A DNA stretch of 64,000 bases from Turritopsis dohrnii (GCA_027922465.2 BQMF02000500.1:62001-126000); one strand, 5' to 3'. Counted from the stretch's first letter, positions 52,966-64,000 are shown. Program-made: numbers and translations. The notes: generated from the letters alone by a model not told the origin.

Positions 52966-53740
52966 AATGAATTACGTCAGGACGCGCAGTGCCCGCTTTG
53001 TAATTCCGATTTTATCAATAAAATCGAAGGAGATCTAATACTGCAGTCATCATACCCGATTTCGAAGTTCAGACTGGAACCCAGAATAGCCGGAACGGCG
53101 CCGTGGCCAACAGCTACCTTAACCCGGCACATAAATCAACTTGTTCCTGATTTTGATTTGTCCATTTTCATATCGCTTTTATTCCATGATAAACACGAGT
53201 ACGCGTTGTAAAATTAAAAGAACAAATGTTTTCTGTTGGTCCGTAATTAGCGCCGTTCCCATCATTTTCTACACTAAAACAGCCTTCCTTTTGCTAACCG
53301 GGTTACGGGGTTTTGCAACCCGTTATGACTATATACTTAATATACCCTACTGTGCGAGGTAAATTCGACATTAAACAATCGACCGACAATTCTCTCTCTA
53401 GATCGTTGTGGGACGTTGAACAAAAAAATACAAAATAATTTTTTTATAATTAGCTTTCTTCTAACGACAAGAAAATACTACAATACTACATTGGAAATAA
53501 TCCATATTGTCATTTCCGAGTTCGGTAATCTAAAATGAAAATAAAGAAACTGGGTTTTAACTGGGAAGTGGATGGGTGGGCAGTATTAGATCTCCTTCGA
53601 TTTTATTTATAAAATCGGAATTACATAGCGGGCGCTGTTTGTCCTGACGTAATTCATAAATTTTATTTCATAAAATTTCAGTCGATCTAATACTGCAGTC
53701 ATCATCCCCGACTGCGTATCAGACTGGAACCCAGTCTACC
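52966..53740. repeat. inverted duplication around 53.3 kb
   Basis: 52966-53042 (ATGAATTACGTCAGGAC, CGCTTTGTAATTCCGATTTTAT, AAAATCGAAGGAGATCTAAT) recurs inverted at 53583-53660. GATCTAATACTGCAGTCATCAT and AGACTGGAACCCAG also recur in direct orientation at about 53033-53085 and 53684-53735. Looks like a rearranged transposable element; class unknown. Confidence 0.6.
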
Positions 53741-54235
53741 CATCCTCTGTTCAAAGCACATTTATTTCTCTCTCCCCCATAGGATACATTTTTGAAATGA
53801 CTTTTCTAGAGTCACCACCTTTTTACGATAAAACCTTTGCCATGTCGACTCATTTGACCATGAGCCCATTTTTAGTACACCCGTTATACTTGCCCCTGTC
53901 AATTGAGCTCCAACGGATGCTGATGATCTAGAAGAGTGACCTTTAAATACACTGGTATTGAATCCTCCTTACCCTATGATCTCTTTGATCCATAGCTACA
54001 CCAGTTAAAATATATGTATGGCACCCCTGAAGAACGGTAGCTACTTATAACGAAAGGTTTGGTGGGATCTTAAAGATAATGAACTGGTTATATGTAGAGC
54101 TACGATATGAGTAAAAATAAAACAATTGAGAAATGGTCTGGGAAAGAAAAAAACATTGAAAGACTCCTTCTCTTGTCTATGGAGAAGGAGCAATATTCCT
54201 TCTTTACACTAGCACAGAACACACAATATTCTCGG
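53741..54235. other. intergenic, nothing recognised
   Basis: No gene or repeat boundary identified. Confidence 0.4.
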
Positions 54236-54397
54236 CAACCAACCTCGTATCTAGGATTTCTTGCCTTTTCGATATACGGACGGCGGCTAAGAAGAAGAAG
54301 CTATTTAAATTAATATAGGTATTTAAACTTCTTCATCGCGCGCCATCCGTATGTATATCGAAAAGTCAAGAAATCCTGGGTACGAGGTTGCTCAGCA
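54236..54397. mobile_element. foldback MITE with GCAACCTCGTACCCAGGATTTC ends
   Basis: Arms of about 55 bp: CAACCTCGTATCTAGGATTTCTT then CTTTTCGATATACGGACGGCG at left; inverted CGCCATCCGTATGTATATCGAAAAG and CCTGGGTACGAGGTTG at right. About 160 bp with a short central spacer; strong hairpin potential. Confidence 0.75.
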
Positions 54398-54548
54398 GCG
54401 CGAGATAATGAAAGAAGATCCACTTTTCGGGAATGGGCCGGGTTCATGGGTCTGTACTATTCTAAACACGCGGTTACCAAAACAAACAATATGGCAGGTA
54501 AAACGTGCGACAACAAGATGTACCTGAACTGATCGCAAGCTGATCAGA

Positions 54549-57500
54549 ATGACTCTTAATCCTTTAGCGAATCCGAAAGGTGTAAAATTATGCTGTGAAT
54601 TATGTTCTAAGCCTGCTTTTATTTATTGTACTAAATGTAGAGTTACTTATTACTGGTAAGTCTTACTTTTTTTGCCATGATTCTCATCATATACAACATA
54701 GCCTTAAAGGGATTCTGCGTCCAAAATGATATTTACAAATATGATAGAGCTCAAAAAGTTGTTTAACAAGTCTCTTTTCAGTATTTCATAATTATTTATA
54801 GTTTCTGAGATATTTCGTTTTTAAAATCTTACATTTAATTTATGCAATCAGCGCTGCAAATAATTTTTTAAAACAAGCCGGTCATCGTGATCATTAAAAG
54901 TCAAAATCTGCCGGTCACATGGCTATATTGCCGGTCAAGTCAAACTTGAAAAATGTAAACATTCCATTTCACTGTTATTGTAAAGGGAGCTGGAAACTAA
55001 GAGGCTTTTTAATTTAATTGAATAACACGAAAACGAGTCCTGCTGGTACCACTTATGTTTTCATTCTTTCGTTAGGTGAACAATAGAATTCATATAACGA
55101 AGGAAATTTCAAAATTACCTTAGCAACGGTGGTTGTTCTCCCTAGCAACAAAAAATTGGTGAATAATCAATTAATATACCTAAGTTATCCTTCATTGCCA
55201 ATTGAGCACGGAAACTAATACAATAAATTGAGCATGTTCTAGTTCATAATAGTTGAGCATGTTTTTAAAGAGTATCTTCGTGCGTGATTAAAAGCGCGTC
55301 TTGCCTAACTCTAGGAGCGTTTTATAGCGATCGCTATCCCTTTACTACTTTAAGGCAGAAACTTTCGCGGGCAGAAACTTTCGCGTTTTTTGGTCGTTTT
55401 CGCGAAAGTTTCTGCCATTTTAAATATTTTAGGCCAAAAACGCGAAAGTTTTTTCCGTTAAATTTGTACATTTTTTAAAAAACGCGAAAGTTTATTCAAC
55501 GTAAAAAAAATCATTTTTTGAACCGAAAAACATCTGCAAGTAAAAAAAAAACTGTTTTTAAACCACCAACAACTGAAAAAAATCTAAGAAAATTAACAAA
55601 ACTCACGTATTTATTACATATTTTGTTTTCTTTTATTACTCATCGATTACAATTACTTGGGATGCCTTCTTTTTCTTGCCCGCGCTAAACATTTCCCTAA
55701 TGTCACGGTTTTTCTTGGGATTTGCTACCTTCTTTCTTTTATTGTTTTTGGTAGCAAGTATGTTCACAGCTGGGGGTAAGGTCATGACGAAGTTGAAAAT
55801 GTGGCCAACCACCGTGTCTTGTACAGGCTCAAGGTAGAGATGTTTTACCAAATCGAGGTAGGGAGTCGACAGCTTGGATTGAAGAATTGTTGCATGTGTT
55901 GTAAACATAACCAGCATCTACTACCTGTATGCGATATCACTGTGGAAGAGTTCGAACTGTTATGTGGTTATAAAATTCAACGAGATGACTTAGAAAGCGA
56001 CAAAGACTCAGATTCAGAATGGGAAGAGGAAGAAAATGTTTAAATCTTTTTGTAAACAATAAAAAAAAGAAAGAAAAAAAAATAACTTTAAACACGATTC
56101 GCGAAAGTTTTTTCCCTGTTTGAAAAACTTTTTTTGCTTTTCGCGAAAGTTTTTTCCGCGAAATTTGTTCAAAAAATCCAAAAACGCAAAAGTTAATGTC
56201 AAAAATTTCGCGTTTTTTCCTACACGCGAAAGTTTCTGCCCGCGAAAGTTTCTGCCCTTAAAGTATCAAGCAATCATCGTATTTCAAAAAATCTGATGGT
56301 CCTTTCGTTTCAATAAAATTAATTCTGACCGGTCAAGTTGATCAACCGTTAGAAAAAATACATGATCAAGTGCCTTATATCGCCGGTCATTGACTGCTGA
56401 CCACCCGTTATTTGCAGCGTTGTGCAATGCATATTTATGATGTATAGTAACTTACACTTTTCATTACAATAACTTTAGATATGATTAATATTACATCTTT
56501 GTAAGTTACTATGAAGTAAAGGCTTCCACTCTGAGTTGATTTATAGAAGAATGAAGTCATAATGTTTACTAATTCAGAAGTTATGCACACTAACAAAATA
56601 CTATCTTATTACATCATAATTATGCATTGCATAATTTGAACATTTTTAAATTGAAATATCTGCCCAAGGAAACAAAATTTCCAAAAACAGTAAAAACAGT
56701 TCTTAAACAACTTTGTGAGTTCTATCATCCCTTGAAATATCATTTTGGACACTGGAATCCCTTTAATAGATTTTTTCATCATAATATGCAACATCCAAGG
56801 GAATCTAAGGGAATTAAAGAGTATTTAATGGAATATCTTTGTTTACAGGCTCACACCAGATCAGAATTACAAAAATTCCATTTGTGTCTTTCTCTTTAAG
56901 TGATTCTGAGCATCAAAACATTGATTGGCTTGGCATACATGAAAAGATATGCCAGCTTTTGATCCCCTTGCGTACTCCAACTCCTTTTACCAGTGGTTCT
57001 GAAGAGGATAGATTGCACCAGAAACAACAACAAATTTTGAGACAGGTATTGTGTAGTTTGTTTTACTAAATGTAATATATCAAGGCAGTTAGGACTACTC
57101 AACCAGAATTGTGATTTTTTATAAAGAATTGCCTTGATAATTTTATTTAACTCTCCTATTTGAATACATCCGATTGAATAATGACGATCTAGCATAGCAA
57201 CCGCATAGAGACATAGCTCTAGGGCATATTTGACACAGTAATTTTTTTATTTTTGGGGTGGTGAAACTTTATGCAAAAACAAAACTTTTTACTGTGTCAA
57301 ATTTTTCCCTTTTCGGCTTAGTTCTTCAGAAAATGATGAAAGAAGAAAATGAACAATTTCTACATCTTCGGAGGAATACCACTTTTCTAGCGATACATTA
57401 GCATCAGTTTCAATAATGGTCATAAAATTAAATTGCGCTATTGTATGGCGTATCGACAAAACGATTATTAAAATCGTTAACATTACAATACCAAACATTG

Positions 57501-60083
57501 CAATCATAAATTTTCGGGAAGCATTCGGATGAATAATTTAAACAAACGAATGGTTATTACATGCTTCACCAGAACATATATATTTCGTTATTATATGCTC
57601 AGTCCTCCCCTTAGCTTAAACTTAGTGTTCTAAGTGTTTGGTAGTATATTGCTTGAAAGATTACTTGGTAAAAAAAAAGGTCAACTAAATCTGACGGTGG
57701 TGCGATCGTACCCAAAGCAACCCCTGAGTTATGCCACTGCCTACTCATTTTGGGGATCTGGAAACGAAGTTATTCAATCTGAATACGAAAATAACACAAA
57801 GTCACGAGCACCCTTCACCCTTCAAAATAATGGCTGCAAATTCGTGAAATGTTTTTTGTGAAAATATTTAAAAGTCGCCAGCATATAAAGTCGTGAATCC
57901 TAAAAAAGCAAAATATCGAGAAAGTTGCATATAAAAGTCGTGAATCCTAAAATAACAAAATGTCGAGAAAGTTGCAAGAATTTTTGTGTTCAAGATCTTT
58001 TGTGCCTTTAATACTACGATGAACTTTGTCTGTATCTCGACGAATTCTATTCGCACATTCTTGGGCTTCATAGAAAAAACACAAATAATTTCTTCTGGAC
58101 AATTTATTTATATCAACATGAATGTACAAAGTAAAGAGTCCTAAGTTACAAATTAAATCAGATTGATAATTACTTCTTTCACGATTTTACATTTCTCAAT
58201 CTTGTATTCTCAAATCAGAAGAAAAAGTTGTGAATGCACTTTGTCGTGTGGCTGTCACAAAGTAGTATGAAACGCTTTTTATTGCAAGTTTTGGTCGAAT
58301 GGTCCTAACTGTAGTAGTTTTTATTTTTCTGAGAAATATTTTGTATCAAAGTATAAATGTCAAGTCAAATTGATTTTCCAGTGCTTTTCATAATGAAAGC
58401 TTAATTTTGGAACCTTCCCTTAATGTTTGCGTATATTATTTTTGCGTATTTTTATTTTTCACTTACAGAAACAAATGATAGACCTAACACAAACTGCAGG
58501 ACAGAAGATGTTGTTTGAGGGGAAATATGAGTATGCGATCCCAGCTGCTATGCAGTCGTTGAAATTCTCTATTGATGTTTACGGGGTCTCAAGCTTACAG
58601 CTGGTACCTTCATACCTCATCCTTGGTGAAGCCTGTATCGGTAAAGAAGTTTCTCTTTCTACTTAAAAGAAAATTTGAAAAAGCTAGGGATGACAATTTG
58701 AGTAGGCAAGGGATTTATATTCCTTGAAGAGATCATTTAGTTTTCTGGGGTGAATTTAGTTTACATTATTCAAGGATTTGCTTGTTAATAATGTCAAATT
58801 TTTTGAAGTTGTTTATACTCAAAATAAAAACTATGAGATTAGCACTATCATGTTTGACTTATAATCCCATTTCTTCCTTTTTGAATTCATCATTTAAGTG
58901 TTCTGTTAACACAGACCAAATTTATGTATTCTCATTCTATTATGATAATAGATATTCATAGATCACTTTTGAAATATTTGATACTTGTTGTCATCCACTT
59001 AAACTTTGTAATGAAATTTTTTTTGCCTATAACAGTCAAACACCCTAACAAGGCTATTATGTTGTTTCTTCTTTTAAAAATATATTCATACCTTTTTAAA
59101 AAAGGTCTTGGCCGCTTGACTCAAGCTGAAGAATATTTATCGCAAGCTCAGTGGACAGTTTTGAAAACACCAGATTGTAAAGATGACATGAAATCACATC
59201 TCTATAGAAACTTGGGAATGTTGTATGCATCAAAAGGACAGCTAGAAGATGCACTACGATATTTAGCTGAGGATGTAAGTGACTTGAGTTGAAATGAAGG
59301 GTTTGATGAAGGATGAAGGAAAACTTCAACTCTGTCTTGTCAACAGCTGTTGTTATTAGATCTAAAGTTTTAAAGAAATTTTTATCATGAAACTTATTAA
59401 GATGGATCCACATCCAAATTTTGTCGCCATCAAAATCTTGTTGCAAAAGTTACAACCCTGCAAATCTGGTCAATTATGCTTTATATTCCTTTTTTCCCTT
59501 TAGATATATCATGCTTCTTGTGTATTTGGTACTGATGACATCAAGACATCTGGAGGTTATTTCCACATGGCAAATATATTTCACGAACAGAATAAGTTTG
59601 CTGCAGCGTTTTCTATGTACACACAGGTAAGCTCCAGACTTTTCTGATCTTGTTCTAAAGGCCTCTTTAGAATTTAGAGCTTTATCATCGTTCTGAGCTT
59701 TTCTTCTTTAACGATTTTCAGTTGACCACAATCTGGCATGATCACTTACAAAATTTAGTTGAGCAGAGAATACGTGTTCCAGAAGTACCTACAGGTATCG
59801 GACCAGCACAGATCGCTACAAGCAATGTGGAGTATGACACACTAGGTACGTGAGCTCTTATGGTGCGTTTTGTTTTGTTTTGTTTTGTTTTTTTTTGAAA
59901 CGCCCTATGACCACCATTCCTATTTCTGTGTTTTTAGACGAAGCAGAAGGCGCAGAAGCTATACAAGTACTTCACGCAATACTTCAACTTCGTGAAAGTA
60001 AAACATCCTCCAACGCAGCTGTTATGATGAAAATCTATTATACTTTGGCTATGTTGTATTTAGTATTAGAAGAACATCAACGG
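54549..60083 (+). CDS. ZMYND12: ZMYND12-like MYND/TPR protein, seven exons found, 3' end missing
   Basis: Exons: 54549-54655, 56901-57045, 58469-58640, 59105-59274, 59504-59626, 59722-59845, 59938-60083; all have GT-AG sites and consistent phases. Exons 1-2 encode a MYND zinc finger (CCELC, CTKC, YYCDSEHQ, IHEKIC) followed by LIPLRTPTPF, as in animal ZMYND12. Exons 3-7 encode TPR-like helices (GKYEYAIPAAMQSLKFSIDVYG, RLTQAEEYLSQAQWTVLK, YRNLGMLYASKGQLEDALRYL, TSGGYFHMANIF, AEAIQVLHAILQLRES). The vertebrate protein works in cilia/flagella with axonemal partners such as TTC29. The usual last about 45 residues were not found before the Wnt acceptor at 60283. Intron 1 holds a transposon. Confidence 0.85.
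55348..56263. mobile_element. TA-flanked DNA transposon derivative in ZMYND12 intron 1
   Basis: Ends CTTTAAGGCAGAAACTTTCGC and inverted GCGAAAGTTTCTGCCCTTAAAG, flanked by TA (55346, 56264). Both ends carry several more CGCGAAAGTTT words. Inside are two coding tails on opposite strands: minus 55636 to about 55917 ending REMFSAGKKKKASQVIVIDE, and plus ending 56043 with ELLCGYKIQRDD and an acidic tail. An internal deletion seems to have removed both 5' parts. TA duplication suggests Tc1/mariner-like; not certain. Confidence 0.7.
56264..56900 (+). other. remainder of ZMYND12 intron 1
   Basis: AT-rich intron sequence; acceptor TCTCTTTAAG at 56891-56900. An open frame at 56627-56899 overlaps exon 2 out of phase and is not supported. 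Confidence 0.6.
57046..58468 (+). other. ZMYND12 intron 2 with 46-bp tandem duplication
   Basis: Non-coding. 57884-57976 holds two copies of a 46-bp unit (ATAAAAGTCGTGAATCCTAA, then TCGAGAAAGTTGCA). Acceptor ACTTACAG ends at 58468. A TTTGGTCGAATGG patch and other short words are unremarkable. Confidence 0.6.
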
Positions 60084-60188
60084 GTGAGTGTCTTTAAAGA
60101 TTTGTACATTCTTGTACGATCTTTGTTGCCTAGAAATATCCAACTGTAGAGTTTTGGATACTGAGTATATCAAATAGAAATGAAGCAA

Positions 60189-60236
60189 AAGTACGTCTAG
60201 GTCGGAACTACAAAGTACGTCTAGGTCGGAACTACA
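60189..60236. repeat. 24-bp tandem duplication between ZMYND12 and Wnt exons
   Basis: AGTACGTCTAGGTCGGAACT followed by ACAA occurs twice head to tail. It lies in the short gap between the last ZMYND12 exon found and the first Wnt exon found. Confidence 0.8.
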
Positions 60237-60282
60237 ATATAATATTATTCCGTATTGTTTGACAATATCGTATTTTTTACAG

Positions 60283-61920
60283 GACTGTCGGTAATACGCA
60301 TGTGCAGGATGTATCTCCAGCGACCTTAATGGCAGTTCACAAATTCACCAGAACACAAAAACTCATGGTTGCTAACACGCCAGAACTTTTGGAAATCATC
60401 GGAAAGGGTGCTGCTATTGCCATAAAAGAGTGTCAAAAACAATTCCACAACCGCAAGTGGAACTGCTCAAGTTATAGTTCTGAGTCAGTGTTTGGTAAAA
60501 TTCTCAACAAAGGTACGTTGTTTATCGTAATCTTTTGTGTAATCTCCTTCCCAGACTCTATTTCTATTTGCTGATAATCGAATAGTGTTTATTTATCGAA
60601 AAGAAAAACAGCTCCCAAAGTTTTAGAGCAATACACCTTTCCCGAACGTCTGTTTAAATGCCGAGTTAATGCTTAGTTATCAAGTTTAGCCTCGTTTCTA
60701 TGTGTTTTATTGTTTTTCTAATTTCATAATGTTTTCAGTAAGTAATAGTTACTCGTTCTTTCAGTTCCCCAGTCGAATAATTAGAAGTAATTAAGAGTTT
60801 TGAAAAAGAGGCGAAACTTAGAGGCTAGGCTATAACACGGTGTTTAAACAGAAATTCGGGAAAGGTCTATTTAGAATTCGTATTGCACGCCAGTTGTTCT
60901 TTACTTATGTGGGTGCGAATTGCTATCAATTTCTCTCGGATATTTCTCAATACTTTAAATTTGTTTCCTTTATTAGCTTGTCGCGAAACAGCCTTCATTC
61001 ATGGAATTACATCTGCTGGTGTAACCTATACCTTAACGGAAAACTGTGCTAAGGGCTCTGTTAAACGATGTCAATGTAATCGTAATAGAGTTAAAAGGTC
61101 ACAAAAGAGTGATAGTTATTGGATAAACGAAAGTTGTACTAATGCCATTGCTTACGGATATCAGCAAGGAAAAATCTTTGTCGATTCAACGGAGATGAGT
61201 CACGATTTCGGAGCTGCTGTTAATTTGCATAACAATGAAGCTGGCAGACAGGTGAGTGGCGTGGTTTTTCTTTATCGGGCGGAAGGTAGAAGTATTGCAA
61301 AATGCGTTATTTTGAAACAAATCGACATAAAAAATCTTATTGCATGACAGTGTAAAAACAAGAAGAATATCTCATGATAGTTTTATAATACATTTGTACC
61401 TGTATTCATTCATATAATGTTTTTCAATTAGGCTGTTGTGGATTCAATGAAGGTGCAGTGCAAATGTCATGGTCTTTCCGGAAATTGTAACTTACAAATG
61501 TGTCGGAAAGTGTTACCACTTTTTAACGTCATCGGCAGAAAATTAAAAGAACGGTACGATGTAGCGACCAAAGTCATTCCAGTACAGAAGAGAGTTAACC
61601 GCCGAATAACACGTGCACATTTGAAAAACGAAAACGAGGTACATCAACAATCAACCAAAAGAGATCTGATATACTTTGAAGAATCGCCTGATTTTTGTAC
61701 GTTTAACTTATCGAACGGGTCACTTGGCACGAGGGGGCGTTACTGTAACGCCTCCTTGAGTGCAAAAGGCGTTGATGGGTGCGAACTTCTTTGTTGTGGA
61801 AGGGATTGGAAGACTGAAACGCGAATGATATTGACCAATTGTAAGTGCAGATTTAAATATTGCTGCACGGTTGAATGTGAAAAATGCAAAGTGACGAAGA
61901 CATTCAGTTACTGCAACTAA
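60283..61920 (+). CDS. Wnt family secreted ligand, divergent; first exon not found
   Basis: Exons 60283-60512, 60977-61251 and 61432-61920, GT-AG, phases agree. Exon 1 found: ELLEIIGKGAAIAIKECQKQF and HNRKWNCSS, the Wnt ECQxQF...WNC block. Exon 2: CRETAFIHGITSAGVTYTLT, CAKGSVKRCQC and YGYQQGKIFVD. Exon 3: VQCKCHGLSGNCNLQMC, keeping the serine acylated by Porcupine, and the Cys-rich C-terminus (GRYCNAS, CELLCCGRDW, CKCRFKYCCTVECEKC). The Cys usually in the QxxLC segment is Met, and the W-GGC segment is altered (YWINESCTNA). The signal-peptide exon is missing upstream; the first acceptor requires two carried bases. Subfamily cannot be assigned. Wnts are secreted, lipid-modified ligands for Frizzled. 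Confidence 0.88.
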
Positions 61921-61951
61921 CACAAAAAGTAACATGTTTTCTATCAATCAA

Positions 61952-61969
61952 TCAATCAATCAATCAAAA
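61952..61969. repeat. (TCAA)n microsatellite in Wnt 3' UTR
   Basis: Short TCAATCAATCAATCAATC run 30 bp after the Wnt stop codon. Confidence 0.8.
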
Positions 61970-62252
61970 TGAAGACTGGAGATTGTGACAAATATCATCT
62001 TCATTGGTAAAATGAAAATTCAAAGGTTTCAGATTATGGACATCAAAAGATTCAACATTTCCCGGATGGTGTTGTCAACTATTTTGAAATGTATGGTACA
62101 AGAGATATATATAAGACATGTGTTAGTGGAGTTGATATGCATTGAAAACCCCCTGAAAATCAAACATTTTCTATGATGCAGACGGGGGAAAAAAGAGACG
62201 TACAAAGGAATATTTGTTGTTGTATTTATTTTAAAGAAAAACAGTGTTTGTA

Positions 62253-62258
62253 AATAAA
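62253..62258 (+). promoter_or_regulatory. candidate polyadenylation signal of the Wnt gene
   Basis: AATAAA about 330 bp after the Wnt stop; a second GAAATAAAG lies at about 62347-62355. No stronger signal seen between. Confidence 0.45.
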
Positions 62259-62359
62259 GAATCACGTTTTAAAAACATATTTATAAGAAACTAACAATGG
62301 TTTTTGTTCGCTGTTTGTTTGTTTGTTTGTTTGTTTTTGTTGTTTCGAAATAAAGTAAA

Positions 62360-63030
62360 CTTTACGTTGAACTATTATTACGAAGGATGAGAATGCCTAT
62401 GTTTACATTGACAAATTTTTAAGGGGAATGCTTCAAGTAAGACTACAGCAAGCCAATTTTAAAGGGGATTTGCCCAGGAAAAAAAAATGACAAAACCTTC
62501 ACAATAGTGGTTACCATACTTCTTAATTTGCTGTGGAAGCGGATCACCACTTCCACTTAGAAGTTGAAATGGCTGCTTCAAATTTTGGATCACATTAATT
62601 ACTCACAAGATGCCATTAATAAGCTTCTTGCTCAGTTGACAAAATCGTCAACATCGACGAAGAAGAGTATTTTCATTGAAATTGTGTGGGTATTTTTATA
62701 AAAATTCACTCCTTCGCAGAGATTTTTTAACAAATGTGGCTGCTGGGTAGTTCCATCTCGTCACAACACATCAAGAAATGTCAACCACCGTACATATGGT
62801 AAAAATAATTTTTGACTTGTAAAACAAAGTTGTTCCGTTTTTGGGTTTCGTGAACCCAGTTTTTTTTTCCTTTTTCCGGATATCATCAATGAAATAGTTT
62901 TCATCATTGGAATTTATTACAAAACAGAGATCAAAGGTCATCTGGTCTCTGAAATGCAGGTTTTGGACAAGCAGGCGATACATATTTCTTCCATATAACC
63001 AGCCCCTTAGATCTTAGTTTGTTGTTAGCA
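62360..63030. other. intergenic, nothing recognised
   Basis: Preceded by a (GTTT)n run near 62316-62333. No coding evidence; the tyrosine-recombinase remnant begins after this stretch. Confidence 0.4.
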
Positions 63031-63036
63031 TTTTGG

Positions 63037-64000
63037 TTATTCTTTGTATGGCTGGCCACCCAACGAAGAAGCAGTCCAATGGTTATGATGTATTTTTAAC
63101 AGGCACCACCTAGACACTGTAGAACTTGAAACTTTTTTGTGTGGTTGAATGTTACTTAAAAACAGTTGGGTTTCCCCACCCTGTCTCCATTCATGTGACC
63201 TGTTTAAATACTCTTTTAATGTAGACACTACACAAAGATCAGGATCTTCCTTGAACTCATAAATAACAACTGAAGGAGGAGCTTTTCCAAATCTCCAGCT
63301 TTTATTCAGTTGATCAAATGAAAATTTGACATAATTCTCCTGAAAGACCATGTATCTAATATTAGACAATGTATTCCAGAAGCCCTAGATGCTGAAGTGA
63401 GAGCTAATAGTATAACTAACTTGGAAGTAAACTTTTTATCTGTCAACTCTGTTTTACTGTTCCAGTGCTCCTTAATGTAATTCAAATTCACCTGAACATC
63501 CCAAGTAAAGCATAACGAGGTTTTGGTAGATTTCTGTTAAAAACACTTTTAATCAAAGCCGAAACTTTTGGGTGTTCCCCCACCTTAAAGCCATCTATTG
63601 GGTCTTGAAATGCTGAAATAGCCGATCTATGGCCCGCAATGGTGGAATACTGAAACCCCTTATCAAATAAATTGGCTAGATAATGTAAAACATATTTCAG
63701 AGGTGATCGAATGGGATCAACTTGTTGTAAATCACACCAGCTGAACCATGCCTTCCAGTTGTTATTATTGTCTGAGCCCTGTCTCCTTGATTGGGTAATA
63801 AGCATGGCAGCTGTCTCTGAAATTCCTGAATTAATGAGGTCTTGCCGGACAGTTTCCACGCCGCTAAGTTTAGCGTGTTGTTTTGGATGAGTTGATGAAC
63901 TTTCCCGGACGGACTTTGGAATAACTTGGGAAACCTGGGTAATAACACTGGGTTTGCTATGCAAAGTTGTAGAAGGTCTGGATACCACACCTGGGTAGAT
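63037..64000 (-). pseudogene. DIRS-type tyrosine recombinase remnant, cut by window edge
   Basis: Read leftward in three frames: 63988-63488 (N-terminal SAM-like: GISETAAMLITQSRRQGSD, YSTIAGHRSAISAFQDP), 63491-63370 (ELTDKKFTSKLVILLALTSASRASG, with the first catalytic Arg) and 63369-63037 (KSWRFGKAPPSVVIYEF, EDPDLCVVSTLKEYL, VSSSTVSRW). Frameshifts lie near 63495 and 63365. The downstream H-x-x-R and Tyr motifs are missing, so it is inactive. The right part continues beyond 64000, where RT/RNase H would be expected in a DIRS element. Confidence 0.7.

Noticed and set aside
59938..61920. A ZMYND12-Wnt fusion gene
   Set aside because: Joining 60083 to 60283 puts the Wnt exon out of frame and hits a stop after three codons.

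Overview
The window is eukaryotic: AT-rich DNA, GT-AG introns, long gene-poor stretches and dense transposons. Two metazoan genes are recognisable near the right end, a ZMYND12-like ciliary MYND/TPR gene and a divergent Wnt. The mobile elements (Helitron, PIF/Harbinger, BEL/Pao, Ty3, DIRS-like, and cut-and-paste elements carrying ubiquitin-pathway domains) resemble what I know from cnidarian genomes. A cnidarian, perhaps a hydrozoan, is my best guess; this is inference, since no species marker is visible.

Layout. 0.5-1.3 kb: Harbinger-type MITE. 1.6-5.9 kb: an intact gene and a broken copy of a family of membrane-associated helical proteins I do not recognise; a second intact member lies at 47.9-49.5 kb. 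6.2-8.5 kb: a Helitron, a (CAT)53 microsatellite and a 179-bp tandem repeat. 8.5-18.4 kb (minus strand): a decayed composite DNA transposon encoding a MULE-like transposase, PHD finger, ubiquitin-specific protease, Ulp1/SENP protease and, downstream on the same strand, a macro domain. It is split by two head-to-tail Helitrons. 18.4-25 kb: mostly non-coding with small MITEs, a tRNA-like SINE and unidentified coding remnants.

25.1-38.9 kb: a BEL/Pao retrotransposon split by a 9.6-kb DNA transposon (25611-35255). Its terminal inverted repeats run into arrays of a 61-bp unit. It encodes an intact retroviral-integrase-like transposase (+) and a spliced SAM/UBX/HECT ubiquitin-ligase-like gene (-). 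This element is my main candidate for an undescribed system. 39.1-40.1 kb: Harbinger remnant with a Myb/SANT-like ORF. 41.0-45.9 kb: nearly intact Ty3 retrotransposon with identical 129-bp LTRs, a 5-bp target duplication, one in-frame stop and a possible self-priming site. 46.5-47.7 kb: a 128-bp satellite and GC-word repeats. 49.9-54.4 kb: MITEs and a hAT fragment.

54.5-61.9 kb: ZMYND12-like gene (seven exons found, 3' end not found), immediately followed by the Wnt gene (three exons found, signal-peptide exon not found). 63.0-64.0 kb: decayed DIRS-type tyrosine recombinase running off the window.

Two unrelated DNA transposons here carry ubiquitin/SUMO-pathway domains (HECT ligase in one; USP, Ulp1, PHD and macro in the other). 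Exon boundaries, splice phases and frameshifts were read by eye; no database search was possible.
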